From Ruminococcaceae bacterium UBA866 (GTDB lineage Bacteria; Bacillota; Clostridia; Oscillospirales; Ruminococcaceae), in the NCBI GenBank assembly GCA_002295325.1, contig DBGA01000009.1:15467-26127 (forward strand): a stretch of 10,661 nt of DNA, read 5' to 3'. How positions within the stretch are numbered: the stretch's first letter is position 1; each line of letters starts with the position of its first letter. The position numbers and the translations under genes are program-made. The notes below the pieces were generated by a model. That model had not been told where the DNA came from and did no database searches. It saw nothing but the letters and a program-made list of their open reading frames with translations. Shown one piece after another: positions 1-7,339 of the stretch.

Positions 1-810
1 CATTTTATACCAAGCTTCAAACATTTTACGCCCATAAATTCCTTGTATAGTCAGACCATTAAATACGACCTTATCCCAATCAATTACTGTTTTTCCACTA
101 TGGATACCAAGAAGTGCAATTTTTGCCCCGTTATCCATATGGTCAATCATAGTATTAAAAGCGGTTTCATTTGCAACGTTAACAGTAATTACATCAGGGG
201 TTAATTTTTTCCCTAATGCCAATCTATATTCATTTACATCGATAATTACAATATTTTTCTCACCGCAATGTCTACATACAGCTGCTGCCCTAATGCCAAT
301 AGGACCTGCACCTGTAATGATTACATCCTCACCTACTAAATCAAATTTAAGTGCAGTATGTATTGCATTGCCTAGAGGATCAAAATAAGCACAAATATCA
401 AGTGAGATATTTGGTTCTAGCTTTACAACACTATCACTCGGAATGACCAAGTATTCGGCAAAAGCACCATCTCTGTTAACGCCCACACCTTTTGCGTTTT
501 TACATAGATGACGTTTTCCCGCCATACAGTTACGACAAGTTTTACAAACGATATGTCCTTCGTCTGAAACAATATCACGGATATTAAACTCTAATATATT
601 GCTTCAAAGCTCTATAATTTCTCCAACAAATTCATGTCCAATAACCATCGGCGTTTTAATTGTACGCTCGCTCCATGAATCCAAATTGTAAATATGAACA
701 TCGGTTCCACATATTGCCGTTTTTTAAATTCTTATTTTCAAATCATTAATTCCTGTTTGGGGAAAATCTACCTCTTGTAGCGTAAGACCTTTTCCAGTGA
801 TAGTTTTTCA
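1..810 (-). pseudogene. tdh: Decayed L-threonine 3-dehydrogenase, cut off by the window edge
   Basis: The reverse strand reads as a zinc-dependent threonine dehydrogenase, the NAD enzyme that oxidises L-threonine to 2-amino-3-ketobutyrate. Visible family marks are [13 protein letters not shown] (catalytic zinc cysteine), GHEFVGE, the four-cysteine structural zinc loop [32 protein letters not shown], the nucleotide-binding GAGPIGI, and [16 protein letters not shown] at the window edge. The gene is broken in several ways. There is an in-frame TAA at 724-726, just before KTAICGTD, and an in-frame TGA at 604-606, where the family usually has glycine. About 25-30 residues appear to be missing around 165-190, where [11 protein letters not shown] runs straight into [11 protein letters not shown]. 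The first few residues and the start codon are lost: homology stops near 807 and a TGA lies at 808-810, exactly where the IS30 fragment begins. The frame is otherwise kept, so decay looks fairly recent. The C-terminal end lies outside the window. Confidence 0.9.
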
Positions 811-827
811 AGTTAGGTGCGCGACCC

Positions 828-855
828 TTGCAGGACAAAAATAATAGCCCATAAT
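828..855 (+). promoter_or_regulatory. Possible transposase promoter
   Basis: TTGCAG at 828-833 and CATAAT at 850-855 are separated by 16 bases. They resemble -35 and -10 boxes placed 54 bases ahead of the transposase start. This is a weak consensus call from sequence alone. Confidence 0.3.
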
Positions 856-916
856 AAAGTTTTCGTGTAGAATGGAGTTACGACAACATTCAAAACGGAG
901 GCAAGATTATGGGCTA
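845..916 (+). repeat. 11-bp perfect inverted repeat covering the transposase start codon
   Basis: TAGCCCATAAT at 845-855 is exactly complementary to ATTATGGGCTA at 906-916, with a 50-base loop. The right arm contains the ATG at 909-911. RNA that includes both arms could fold and hide the start codon. RNA starting downstream of the left arm, as expected from the promoter-like boxes at 828-855, would stay open. This resembles the known way in which some insertion sequences block transposase translation from read-through transcripts. The pairing is seen directly; the role is inferred. Confidence 0.5.
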
Positions 917-1013
917 CTACCATTTTACTGCATTTAAACGAGCGTGCATAGAAAAAGTATCAGCGCTTGGATATTCTAATCGAGAAATTCAACATACCAA
1001 AAAGATGCCTTAA
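909..1013 (+). pseudogene. IS30-family transposase, N-terminal remnant
   Basis: A 34-codon frame starts at ATG 909 after a good GGAGG at 897-901 (7-base spacing). It begins MGYYHFTAFKRACIEKVSAL and continues GYSNREIQ. This is the usual opening of IS30-family transposases: a helix-turn-helix that recognises the IS ends, normally followed by a segment like IAKLLGRHHSTIARE. Here similarity stops after REIQ. The frame runs six more unrelated residues to TAA at 1011-1013, whereas a full transposase has roughly 320-350 residues. The DDE catalytic domain is therefore missing and the remnant cannot transpose. The original start and ribosome binding site are intact, so a short useless peptide could still be made. 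Confidence 0.7.
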
Positions 1014-1081
1014 CTCACACACATCAAATGAAGTTTTGACAGTTTATTTATCTGGATGTAAGCAGCATTATATTTTTTTGG

Positions 1082-1148
1082 AGTAACTATCACTTATCAT
1101 TGTGTTTTCAATAGGTATCTGCATGTAAGATTTATGTGATAGTTGACT
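1082..1148. repeat. 67-bp segment bounded by imperfect 12-13-bp inverted repeats
   Basis: AGTAACTATCAC (1082-1093) and GTGATAGTTGACT (1136-1148) are inverted copies differing by one inserted base; the inner 9 bp are perfect. The element sits in the AT-rich gap between the IS remnant and the 3' end of the response-regulator gene. It lacks a downstream T-tract on the minus strand, so it is not a standard terminator for the regulator operon. It could be a weak mRNA 3' structure or a small mobile-repeat remnant. Apart from it I see nothing in 1014-1186. Confidence 0.35.
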
Positions 1149-1186
1149 AATACAAGACTTTAAATATCAAATTAGAAAACCTCTCA

Positions 1187-2806
1187 TTATTTCACATTAT
1201 TAATCCTGTAATCTGTCGGTGAAACACCGACAGATTTTTTGAATACACTGGAAAAATATTGGGAAGTATCAAAGCCTGTAATATCGGCAATGCCTTGTAT
1301 GGTTGTATCGGTAGTGGATAAAAACATTTTTGCCTTGTCAATTCTGGTATGATTAATGTACTCGGAAACGCCTTCGCCGGTTATGTTTTTAAAAAGCCTT
1401 GAGATATAGGAATCATTATAATTTACAAGCTCAGAAATTTTTGATAATGTTATATTTTCGGAAAGATTTTCGGTTATGTAATTTTTAATCAAGGAAATTA
1501 TATGCTCATTTCGGTTTAATTTTTTAAGGTCAACTAATTCAAATATATTGCGTGATACCTTTTGCAGGTAATCAAATGCATTATCCCAGTTGGGAAAATC
1601 GGAGCTGTATAACGGATATAAGGCAATCTTCATTGCAAGCGCTTCCTGTAGTTTGTTTTGATCAATGTACTTTATCAGTATGAGTGATATTGAAAAGTAT
1701 ATTTTTATTGCCGAAAGACTATGCATGCTTTTGAGTATATTACATTGACCTTTCAATGAAGATAAAGCACTGATAAACTGCGTATTGTCGCTGAGATAAA
1801 TTGAAGAAGAAAGCTTTTTCAACAATTTGTCGGTATCATCAATATTTTCACTACTCTTTGTAATATTATGAAGCTCTGATTTTTGCAAAAAGATAACATA
1901 GGGCTCATCTTTTCTATATAAATTATCGGCGTAGCATTGTAGCAGATAATATATTTTACCGATGCTTTTTAACGAAACAGCTTCACTATATAGAATTGAT
2001 AAAAGCATTTCATTTTCATTAATATAATAATTATCAACAAAATCATCTGCAATATTTTTAAGGTATACTATATCAGTTGGATCAGACTCCTCATTTGTTG
2101 ATTGAAAAAGCCATAATAAATGTTCACTGTTACATTGCATAGTATGGCAGGTAAATTTTTGGCATAGCAGCAGTTCCATGAACTGGATATAAGATAAAAT
2201 CGGATAGTCAGATCGATTATCAACAGACTTTGGCGAAATGCAGGTATACATCATGTAAAATGGACGACTTGTGGCTATTGGGTTGTCAGGGGACATCATG
2301 CCTAATTCTTTTTTCACAGTTTCCTCATCCCAGCCCAACACAATACCTTTTAAAACAGTTTGATGCAGAAGGTGAGACAGATATAAGGACTTTTGTTTTG
2401 CCTCACTTACAAGAGTAGTGATGAGCAAGTCTGCCTTTATGTCCTTGACAACTTCACAAATAGTATTGATTATTGTCGAGTCAGTTTCAACCTTTAAGAG
2501 GTAGCCACTGCATTTAAAGGAGATAGCCCTATAGATATAGTCAAAATTATCATAGGCGGTCAAAAATAATATCTTACATCTGGGCCATAAAGACGAAACC
2601 CTTTGGGCAATTTCAAGACCGGATGCACCCGGCATGTTGATATCCAAAAGCATTAAATCAAACTTCATTTTTTCAATACTCTCAAGTGCCTCGATTCCTG
2701 AATATGCCCTATATATTTCCAAATCCAACTCCTGTTGCGCTTCAAGCAATGATGCAATATAATTGACAATGTGATGTTCATCATCAGCGATTAACATGTT
2801 AGTCAT
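1187..2806 (-). CDS. Response regulator with AraC-type DNA-binding domain (YesN family)
   Basis: This 539-residue protein has an N-terminal receiver domain (about 1-125) and a C-terminal AraC/XylS helix-turn-helix pair (about 440-535). The receiver keeps all key residues: acidic pair D8-D9, phospho-acceptor D55 in LLDINMPG, T83 in FLTAYDNF, and K105 in GYLLK. The C-terminus ends in the family signature GVSPTDYR. The middle 300 residues are the variable linker typical of YesN proteins and match nothing I can name. Such regulators are cytoplasmic; phosphorylated by a YesM kinase, they activate carbohydrate transporter operons. The ATG overlaps the kinase stop codon as ATGA (2803-2806), implying translational coupling, and GGAGGGG precedes it by about 5 bases. 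The divergent lipoprotein-permease-galactosidase operon is its likely target. Function as a response regulator is secure; the inducer is unknown. Confidence 0.95.
   Translation of the reverse strand: MTNMLIADDEHHIVNYIASLLEAQQELDLEIYRAYSGIEALESIEKMKFDLMLLDINMPGASGLEIAQRVSSLWPRCKILFLTAYDNFDYIYRAISFKCSGYLLKVETDSTIINTICEVVKDIKADLLITTLVSEAKQKSLYLSHLLHQTVLKGIVLGWDEETVKKELGMMSPDNPIATSRPFYMMYTCISPKSVDNRSDYPILSYIQFMELLLCQKFTCHTMQCNSEHLLWLFQSTNEESDPTDIVYLKNIADDFVDNYYINENEMLLSILYSEAVSLKSIGKIYYLLQCYADNLYRKDEPYVIFLQKSELHNITKSSENIDDTDKLLKKLSSSIYLSDNTQFISALSSLKGQCNILKSMHSLSAIKIYFSISLILIKYIDQNKLQEALAMKIALYPLYSSDFPNWDNAFDYLQKVSRNIFELVDLKKLNRNEHIISLIKNYITENLSENITLSKISELVNYNDSYISRLFKNITGEGVSEYINHTRIDKAKMFLSTTDTTIQGIADITGFDTSQYFSSVFKKSVGVSPTDYRINNVK
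1212..1240 (+). terminator. Hairpin plus T6 inside the regulator's 3' end, pointing right
   Basis: TCTGTCGGTG (1212-1221), an AAA loop and CACCGACAGA (1225-1234) form a perfect 10-bp stem followed by six Ts (1235-1240). Read on the plus strand this has the form of an intrinsic terminator. It would stop transcripts entering from the left, for example from the IS remnant, before they run antisense through the regulator. It lies entirely in codons for the conserved C-terminal SVGVSPTD, so coincidence is possible. On the minus strand no U-tract follows it. Confidence 0.5.
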
Positions 2807-4539
2807 GAATTCCCCTCCGTATTAAGAATGAGATCTACCCTTAGGCCACCCATATGAGAACGAGAAACCTCAATATAACCTTTTGAATTTGAGTATATTA
2901 CCAATCGTCTGTGTATGTTAAGCATTCCTGACATTTCCTGTGTATCCAGGTTTATCGCAGCGTTCCTAAGATACTCTTGCAACTTCAAAAGCTTTTCATC
3001 ACTTAGCTCGTCGCCGTTATCCTCGATGATAATGCGAAAATCATTATCGGCTTTTTCAAAGCACATTGAAAGCAAGCCACCACTTACCTTATTGGATAAT
3101 CCATAATTAAAAGAATTTTCAATAATTGGCTGTAATATCAATTTTGGTGATAAAATATTTTTGTATTCATTAGGTATCTCTTCAATATTAATTTCTATTC
3201 GTTTATTAAATCTCAAGGCTTGAATGTTTGAATAGAGCTTTGCATGATTATATTCGTTTTCTAACGTAACATATTCTGCGTTGTTTTTGGTGATATATCT
3301 GAAATACAATCCTAGTTGCTCAGCCATTTGCTGACTTTTCTCTATCTGACCTGTTTTTAGCATGGTTTGGAGCAGAAAAAAACTGTTATATAGAAAATGT
3401 GGATTTATTTGTGCTTGAAGCTGCTTTAATTCAGCTTTTTGCAAAAAGATTTTTTGGTTGTAGTCACGCTCGATAAGATTCTCCAAATTTACTGTCATAT
3501 CATTAAATGCGTGGTAAAGATAAGAGAAATCGCTCGTTCCCGTTTCTTGTATCATAGTGTTAAAGTTGCCACTTTCTACAAGCTCAAATCCTCTTGTAAG
3601 CTTTGTTAAGGGCTTATGCACCAGTCTGTATATTCCAATGAAAAAGAATACGCAGGAAATAACCAATACAATAAAAAATATCATCAAGTAAATTGAACTC
3701 ATTTTCAGAGGTTTCATTAGACCGGCTGTTGAAATCAATTTAAGATAGTAGCCGTCGCAATAGGGAAGATGATATTTCATTATATAGTAAGCTGTATCAT
3801 TAATGTCGATCTTTGAAGAAAGGTTTTGCCTTGCAGTAAAATCTACATTATTTATTGTCGTTAGATTTATTTGATCAATATCGGTTGCGACGACCTTGCC
3901 GCACATTTCAATATAATATAAATCCTCAGCAATTAAATCCTTTGCTTCTACCACAGATTTGATATATTCCTCTGATAAAACCATCTCAATGATAAAGCGA
4001 GGCTCACTTTGTCCAAAGGGCATAATGAATATTGAAAGTACTTCATTTCCCGTTAGGGGATTAACATATCTATGCAAGGTTTCGGGATGAATTGCTTTTT
4101 GAGACAGAAATTCATATTGTTCCATTGTGAAATCATCAAAGCTACCTTTAAATGAATTTTTAGTGTGATAGACTCTCCTTGCATCTCTATAATAAATATG
4201 TGCTGATTCCAAATAGTTATTTGTGGTACATATATTTGACAATTGTTCTGAAATTGTGTTAAGGGTTTTCGCTTTTTCATATTCAGATAGGCTACTGTCT
4301 GCGACTACAAGCATTTGGATATTTGACTGCATACTAAGAGGCATATTGGATATGTATATTTCTTTTGCCCCATCGTTAATTTGTTTGGAAAAATTAAGCG
4401 AATCAGCATCTATCGACGTTAGAAGTTCCTGTTGAAGCTGTTTGTTGATATTGCCGATTGAAACTGAGCTTATAACCACCAATGGAACCACAACCACAAA
4501 TAACAATAGGAATACTTTTGTAAGCACCGTGTTTTTCAA
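2803..4539 (-). CDS. Membrane sensor histidine kinase (YesM family, HPK7 type)
   Basis: This kinase probably senses an extracellular signal and phosphorylates the regulator encoded just downstream. With the start chosen here (TTG at 4537-4539, 578 residues) it has TM1 at about 6-27, an extracytoplasmic sensor region of about 250 residues, TM2 at about 281-304, a HAMP linker (about 308-360), the His_kinase motif QINPHFLYN with H381, and an ATPase domain. In that domain PIIEN (N475) is the N box and EDNGDE (about 506-511) the G1 box. The frame also opens upstream to a TTG at 4612-4614 (603 residues). That codon has no ribosome binding site and lies just after a TATAAA box, whereas AAGGAG at 4551-4556 precedes the internal TTG by 11 bases. 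The shorter form also puts TM1 right at the N-terminus, as usual in this family. The stop overlaps the regulator start by 4 bp. Confidence 0.93.
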   Translation of the reverse strand: MKNTVLTKVFLLLFVVVVPLVVISSVSIGNINKQLQQELLTSIDADSLNFSKQINDGAKEIYISNMPLSMQSNIQMLVVADSSLSEYEKAKTLNTISEQLSNICTTNNYLESAHIYYRDARRVYHTKNSFKGSFDDFTMEQYEFLSQKAIHPETLHRYVNPLTGNEVLSIFIMPFGQSEPRFIIEMVLSEEYIKSVVEAKDLIAEDLYYIEMCGKVVATDIDQINLTTINNVDFTARQNLSSKIDINDTAYYIMKYHLPYCDGYYLKLISTAGLMKPLKMSSIYLMIFFIVLVISCVFFFIGIYRLVHKPLTKLTRGFELVESGNFNTMIQETGTSDFSYLYHAFNDMTVNLENLIERDYNQKIFLQKAELKQLQAQINPHFLYNSFFLLQTMLKTGQIEKSQQMAEQLGLYFRYITKNNAEYVTLENEYNHAKLYSNIQALRFNKRIEINIEEIPNEYKNILSPKLILQPIIENSFNYGLSNKVSGGLLSMCFEKADNDFRIIIEDNGDELSDEKLLKLQEYLRNAAINLDTQEMSGMLNIHRRLVIYSNSKGYIEVSRSHMGGLRVDLILNTEGNS

Positions 4540-4597
4540 ACGCAGAACAGCTCCTTCTTGTATAAATTTTTTACTTTTGTATATTTTCTTTTCTAGT

Positions 4598-4625
4598 TTG
4601 ATAAACAATGTCAATATTTTATACT
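4598..4625 (+). promoter_or_regulatory. Candidate promoter for the transporter operon
   Basis: TTGATA (4598-4603) and TATACT (4620-4625), 16 bases apart, are the best sigma-A-like pair upstream of the lipoprotein gene on the plus strand. Use of this promoter would give a leader of about 100 bases containing the direct repeats and the cre-like site. An alternative is an activator-dependent promoter nearer the gene, with weak boxes TTGTGC (4661-4666) and AACGAT (4684-4689). In that case the repeats would lie upstream of or over the -35 box, as is usual for AraC-type activation. The sequence alone does not decide between them. Confidence 0.35.
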
Positions 4626-4642
4626 TATGTACAAAAAAAGTA

Positions 4643-4678
4643 TGTGCATTTCGATTTTAATTGTGCATAATTATTTTA
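4643..4678 (+). promoter_or_regulatory. Two 17-bp direct repeats, candidate operator for the AraC-type regulator
   Basis: TGTGCATTTCGATTTTA (4643-4659) and TGTGCATAATTATTTTA (4662-4678) match at 13 of 17 positions: TGTGCAT, four variable bases, then ATTTTA. They start 19 bp apart, about two helical turns. AraC-family proteins typically bind such tandem same-orientation half-sites as dimers. The location, in the divergent gap between the kinase and lipoprotein genes, fits control of one or both operons. The repeat is seen directly; the protein that binds it is inferred. Confidence 0.55.
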
Positions 4679-4679
4679 G

Positions 4680-4693
4680 CGTAAACGATAACC
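4680..4693 (+). promoter_or_regulatory. Catabolite-repression (cre-like) site
   Basis: CGTAAACGATAACC fits the CcpA consensus TGNAARCGNWWWCA at 12 of 14 positions, with mismatches only at the two outer bases. It directly follows the second direct repeat and precedes the lipoprotein start by about 40 bases. A site here would repress the galactoside-uptake operon when better sugars are present. This rests on a consensus match only. Confidence 0.4.
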
Positions 4694-4734
4694 ATTGTCA
4701 AGGACACACCAAATAAGTAAGAGGAGACGAATTT

Positions 4735-6369
4735 ATGAAAAAAATTAAAAGAGTACTTGCATGTCTGCTGGCTATCTGTATTTCAATTGGAATGGTTTCT
4801 TGCACAAGCAAGGAAACACCAACATCAACTCCAAACACATTCTCAACAGATACACCGGCTAAACCCGTAGACATCTGGGGGAAATATGATGAGCCTGTTA
4901 CCATAACAACTGTACTGCCCTCAAATAATGCAGCAAAATTTAACGACGGTGAAAGCTATGACAAAAATCCATGGTATGATCAATTTAAAGAGAAATTCAA
5001 TATCGATGTTAAAAATCTTTGGGTTGCGGGAACCTCTGCTGATTACAAAACAAAGCTTAACCTTTCAATAGCAGATGGAAGCTTGCCGGACGTTTTCGTT
5101 GTAAGCAGTGTTGGTGTCCTCAATCAACTTATTGATAGTGGCGTTGCATCAGATATTACTGAGGTGTTTAATACATATGCTTCAGAGGATATCAAGGGAT
5201 ATATGGAATCGAATCCCGACACTTACAATACTGCACTGAGAGATGGAAAAATGTATGGAATACCTCAGCTTTCATACGGAATTATCGACCAACCAAATCA
5301 AATTTGGATTAGAAAAGATTGGAAGGAAGAGCAAAAGATTGCTGATCCCAAAACAATGGATGAAGTATTTGCTATGGCAAAAATCTTCAAAGAGAAATAT
5401 GGCGCATTGGGACTTGGCGAGGACCAAACTCTGTTTGGCATGAAAATTATTGCTCCCGCTTGGGGCGCATATCCAGGCATTTGGATTGATACTCCAAGTG
5501 GAATTGAATACGGCTCAGTACAGCCTGAAATGAAGGATGTACTTACTGCTTATTCAAAGCTTTATAAGGATGGTCTTGTTTATCCTGATTTTATCACAAG
5601 TGACAATACTAAAATGACACAAACTAATATAAACGGCAAAACAGGAATTCAGCCCTTTGAGCAATGGTGGGCATGGATTGGTGCAGACGTTGTCGCAAAC
5701 CTTGGAAAGGATTCAATATTCCAAGCATATACAATTCCAAGCGCAAACGGCAAAGCTGTTAAAGCACCAATTAAATTCGCCAACTATGGGTATATTGTCA
5801 TTAACTCAAAATGTAAAAACCCTGATGCGGCTATGAAACTTTTCAACTATTTTGGAAAAGTTGAATTTAAAGGTGACGAAGATCCTGAAATTTTAAAAGA
5901 GCTTCAACGCGTCACCTCTATCGTTCCATATTCCTTCCGTGTATTCGATCCACAAACCGACTATAATCAATTTATTGCAATCGCTGAAGCTCTTAAAACA
6001 GGAGATGCATCTAAATTGTTAGGCGGCGCAACAACTTCAAAATACAATATATGTGTAGATTTCATGAAAAACGGAACAATTTCTTCAGTAGGCACATATT
6101 TGCAATGCGGCGATGAAAAAAGTGCTTACCGCGTTTCAAAGGAAATGCTTGACAGTAGCAGCTTCATAAAAGACATCCTTTGGGGAAATTCTCCACAAAC
6201 CTTAACCGACTCAGGAAGCACACTTGACGACATTCTGATTCAGGGATTTACACAGATTATTGTCGGAGAAGAACCTGTTGAGTACTTTGACAAACTTGTT
6301 GAAAGTTGGAAATCAGCAGGTGGTAAGCAAGCGACAAAAGAAATGAATGAAATATACGGAAAAAAATAA
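4735..6369 (+). CDS. Extracellular solute-binding lipoprotein of a carbohydrate ABC transporter
   Basis: This 544-residue protein is a family 1 type (LipO/LplA-like) binding protein that captures sugar or oligosaccharide outside the cell and hands it to the two permeases encoded next. It starts with a lipoprotein signal: charged MKKIKR, a hydrophobic stretch, then the lipobox GMVSC with C23 as the lipidated residue. A Ser/Thr/Pro-rich spacer (about 24-46) tethers the domain to the membrane. The mature part has the usual pattern of large two-lobed binding proteins of this family, such as MYGIPQ near residue 173 and many aromatic residues (WKE, EQWWAW, WGAYPGIW) suited to stacking on sugars. 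The start ATG follows GAGGAGA (4721-4727) at good spacing. It is the first gene of the plus-strand operon. The ligand cannot be read from sequence; the GH27 partner suggests an alpha-galactoside. Confidence 0.93.
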   Translation: MKKIKRVLACLLAICISIGMVSCTSKETPTSTPNTFSTDTPAKPVDIWGKYDEPVTITTVLPSNNAAKFNDGESYDKNPWYDQFKEKFNIDVKNLWVAGTSADYKTKLNLSIADGSLPDVFVVSSVGVLNQLIDSGVASDITEVFNTYASEDIKGYMESNPDTYNTALRDGKMYGIPQLSYGIIDQPNQIWIRKDWKEEQKIADPKTMDEVFAMAKIFKEKYGALGLGEDQTLFGMKIIAPAWGAYPGIWIDTPSGIEYGSVQPEMKDVLTAYSKLYKDGLVYPDFITSDNTKMTQTNINGKTGIQPFEQWWAWIGADVVANLGKDSIFQAYTIPSANGKAVKAPIKFANYGYIVINSKCKNPDAAMKLFNYFGKVEFKGDEDPEILKELQRVTSIVPYSFRVFDPQTDYNQFIAIAEALKTGDASKLLGGATTSKYNICVDFMKNGTISSVGTYLQCGDEKSAYRVSKEMLDSSSFIKDILWGNSPQTLTDSGSTLDDILIQGFTQIIVGEEPVEYFDKLVESWKSAGGKQATKEMNEIYGKK

Positions 6370-6379
6370 TTGCTTGCTT

Positions 6380-6405
6380 CACGGGATAGAAAAAACTATC
6401 CCGTG
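6380..6405 (+). promoter_or_regulatory. Intercistronic stem-loop between lipoprotein and permease genes
   Basis: CACGGGATAG (6380-6389), loop AAAAAA, and CTATCCCGTG (6396-6405) form a perfect 10-bp stem starting 11 bases after the lipoprotein stop. No T-tract follows, so it is more likely an mRNA stabiliser or processing/attenuation point than a full terminator. Such structures often keep the binding-protein message more abundant than the permease message. It also argues against starting the permease upstream of it. Confidence 0.6.
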
Positions 6406-6435
6406 CCCATTTTGGGGCGAAAGGAATGTATATTA

Positions 6436-7326
6436 ATGCTCGACAAGCTAAAAAGTCAATGGCAGTATCATGTTATGCTTCTATTTGGAGTAATTATAAC
6501 GGCTATATTTTGCTATGCTCCGTTATACGGTTTGATTATCGCGTTTCAAAAATATAATCCTGCACAAGGATTTAACTCACCATGGGTAGGCTCCGATAAC
6601 TTTAAATATGTTTTTAGTCAACCAAATTTTGTAAGAACCATTTGGAACACCTTTTACATTGCATTTTTCAAAATAATAGGGGGCATTATTGTCCCTGTTA
6701 CCTTTGCGTTGCTTTTAAATGAAGTTTCAAAGAATAAGATAAAAAGAACCTTTCAAACCTTGATTTATATACCAAACTTTCTTTCATGGGTAATCATGGC
6801 GGGTGTGTTGACCGATATTCTTGCACGGGACGGAATTGTCAACAGCTTAATCGTAATGCTAGGCGGAAACGCTGTAAACTTTTTGGGAAGCTCTGCAATT
6901 TTTCCATGCACAATGATTATTACAGATATTTGGAAGGGCTTTGGATTTGGTACAGTAGTGTATCTTGCTGCGTTAACATCAATTGATCCGGAATTATACG
7001 AGGCGGCTATGATTGATGGTGCATCAAGATGGCGACAGACAGTTGCAATCACTCTCCCGTTAATTGTGCCCACAATACTATTAATGACAATACTTTCACT
7101 TGGCAGTGTTTTGAATGCTGGCTTTGATCAGATATACAATCTGTATTCTCCGATTGTATATAAAACAGGAGATATTATTGATACATATGTCTATAGAATG
7201 GGTATACAGCAAGCCCAGTATTCGGTTGGTACTGCTGTCGGATTATTCAAATCCGTAGTGTCATGCATATTGATTGGATTATCGCATGTTTTAGCCGATA
7301 AAGTTGCAGGTTACAGAATTTTTTAG
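6436..7326 (+). CDS. ABC transporter permease, LplB/UgpA type
   Basis: This 296-residue inner-membrane protein forms one half of the sugar channel. About six hydrophobic segments are visible (roughly 13-37, 72-95, 109-130, 155-178, 205-228 and 264-288). The cytoplasmic EAA loop, where the ATPase docks, is YEAAMIDGASRWRQTVAITLPL at about 188-209, with the conserved G195. The ending DKVAGYRIF resembles the short polar tail of LplB-like permeases. The frame is open upstream to a TTG at 6370, but that start would sit against the lipoprotein stop and include the stem-loop, so ATG 6436 is preferred; it has AAGGA at 6421-6425, 10 bases before. It is followed after 13 bases by the second permease. 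No ATP-binding domain is fused to it. Confidence 0.93.
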   Translation: MLDKLKSQWQYHVMLLFGVIITAIFCYAPLYGLIIAFQKYNPAQGFNSPWVGSDNFKYVFSQPNFVRTIWNTFYIAFFKIIGGIIVPVTFALLLNEVSKNKIKRTFQTLIYIPNFLSWVIMAGVLTDILARDGIVNSLIVMLGGNAVNFLGSSAIFPCTMIITDIWKGFGFGTVVYLAALTSIDPELYEAAMIDGASRWRQTVAITLPLIVPTILLMTILSLGSVLNAGFDQIYNLYSPIVYKTGDIIDTYVYRMGIQQAQYSVGTAVGLFKSVVSCILIGLSHVLADKVAGYRIF

Positions 7327-7339
7327 GAGGAGATAAAGA

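Larger units (their letters stand above)
811..1013 (+). mobile_element. Left-end fragment of an IS30-family insertion sequence
   Basis: This segment carries the 5' untranslated part and the first codons of an IS30-family transposase. It abuts the point where the threonine dehydrogenase gene loses its start. The leader (about 811-850) is more GC-rich than its surroundings, which fits a foreign insertion. The right limit is uncertain: transposase similarity ends near 992, and the rest of the transposase and the right end are absent. I could not confirm a terminal inverted repeat because only one end is present; the left tip probably lies within a few bases of 811. It reads as an old insertion that later lost most of its body by deletion. 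Confidence 0.65.

Noticed and set aside
1036..1064. TTGACA at 1036-1041 as a promoter in the left intergenic gap
   Set aside because: No acceptable -10 box lies 16-18 bases downstream and no gene follows on the plus strand.
1085..1144. Inverted repeat as intrinsic terminator of the kinase-regulator operon
   Set aside because: On the minus strand the loop is 42 bases and the right arm is followed by an A-tract, not a T-tract.
6765..7073. 102-codon minus-strand frame inside the first permease gene
   Set aside because: Antisense shadow of a membrane protein gene with no independent start signals.
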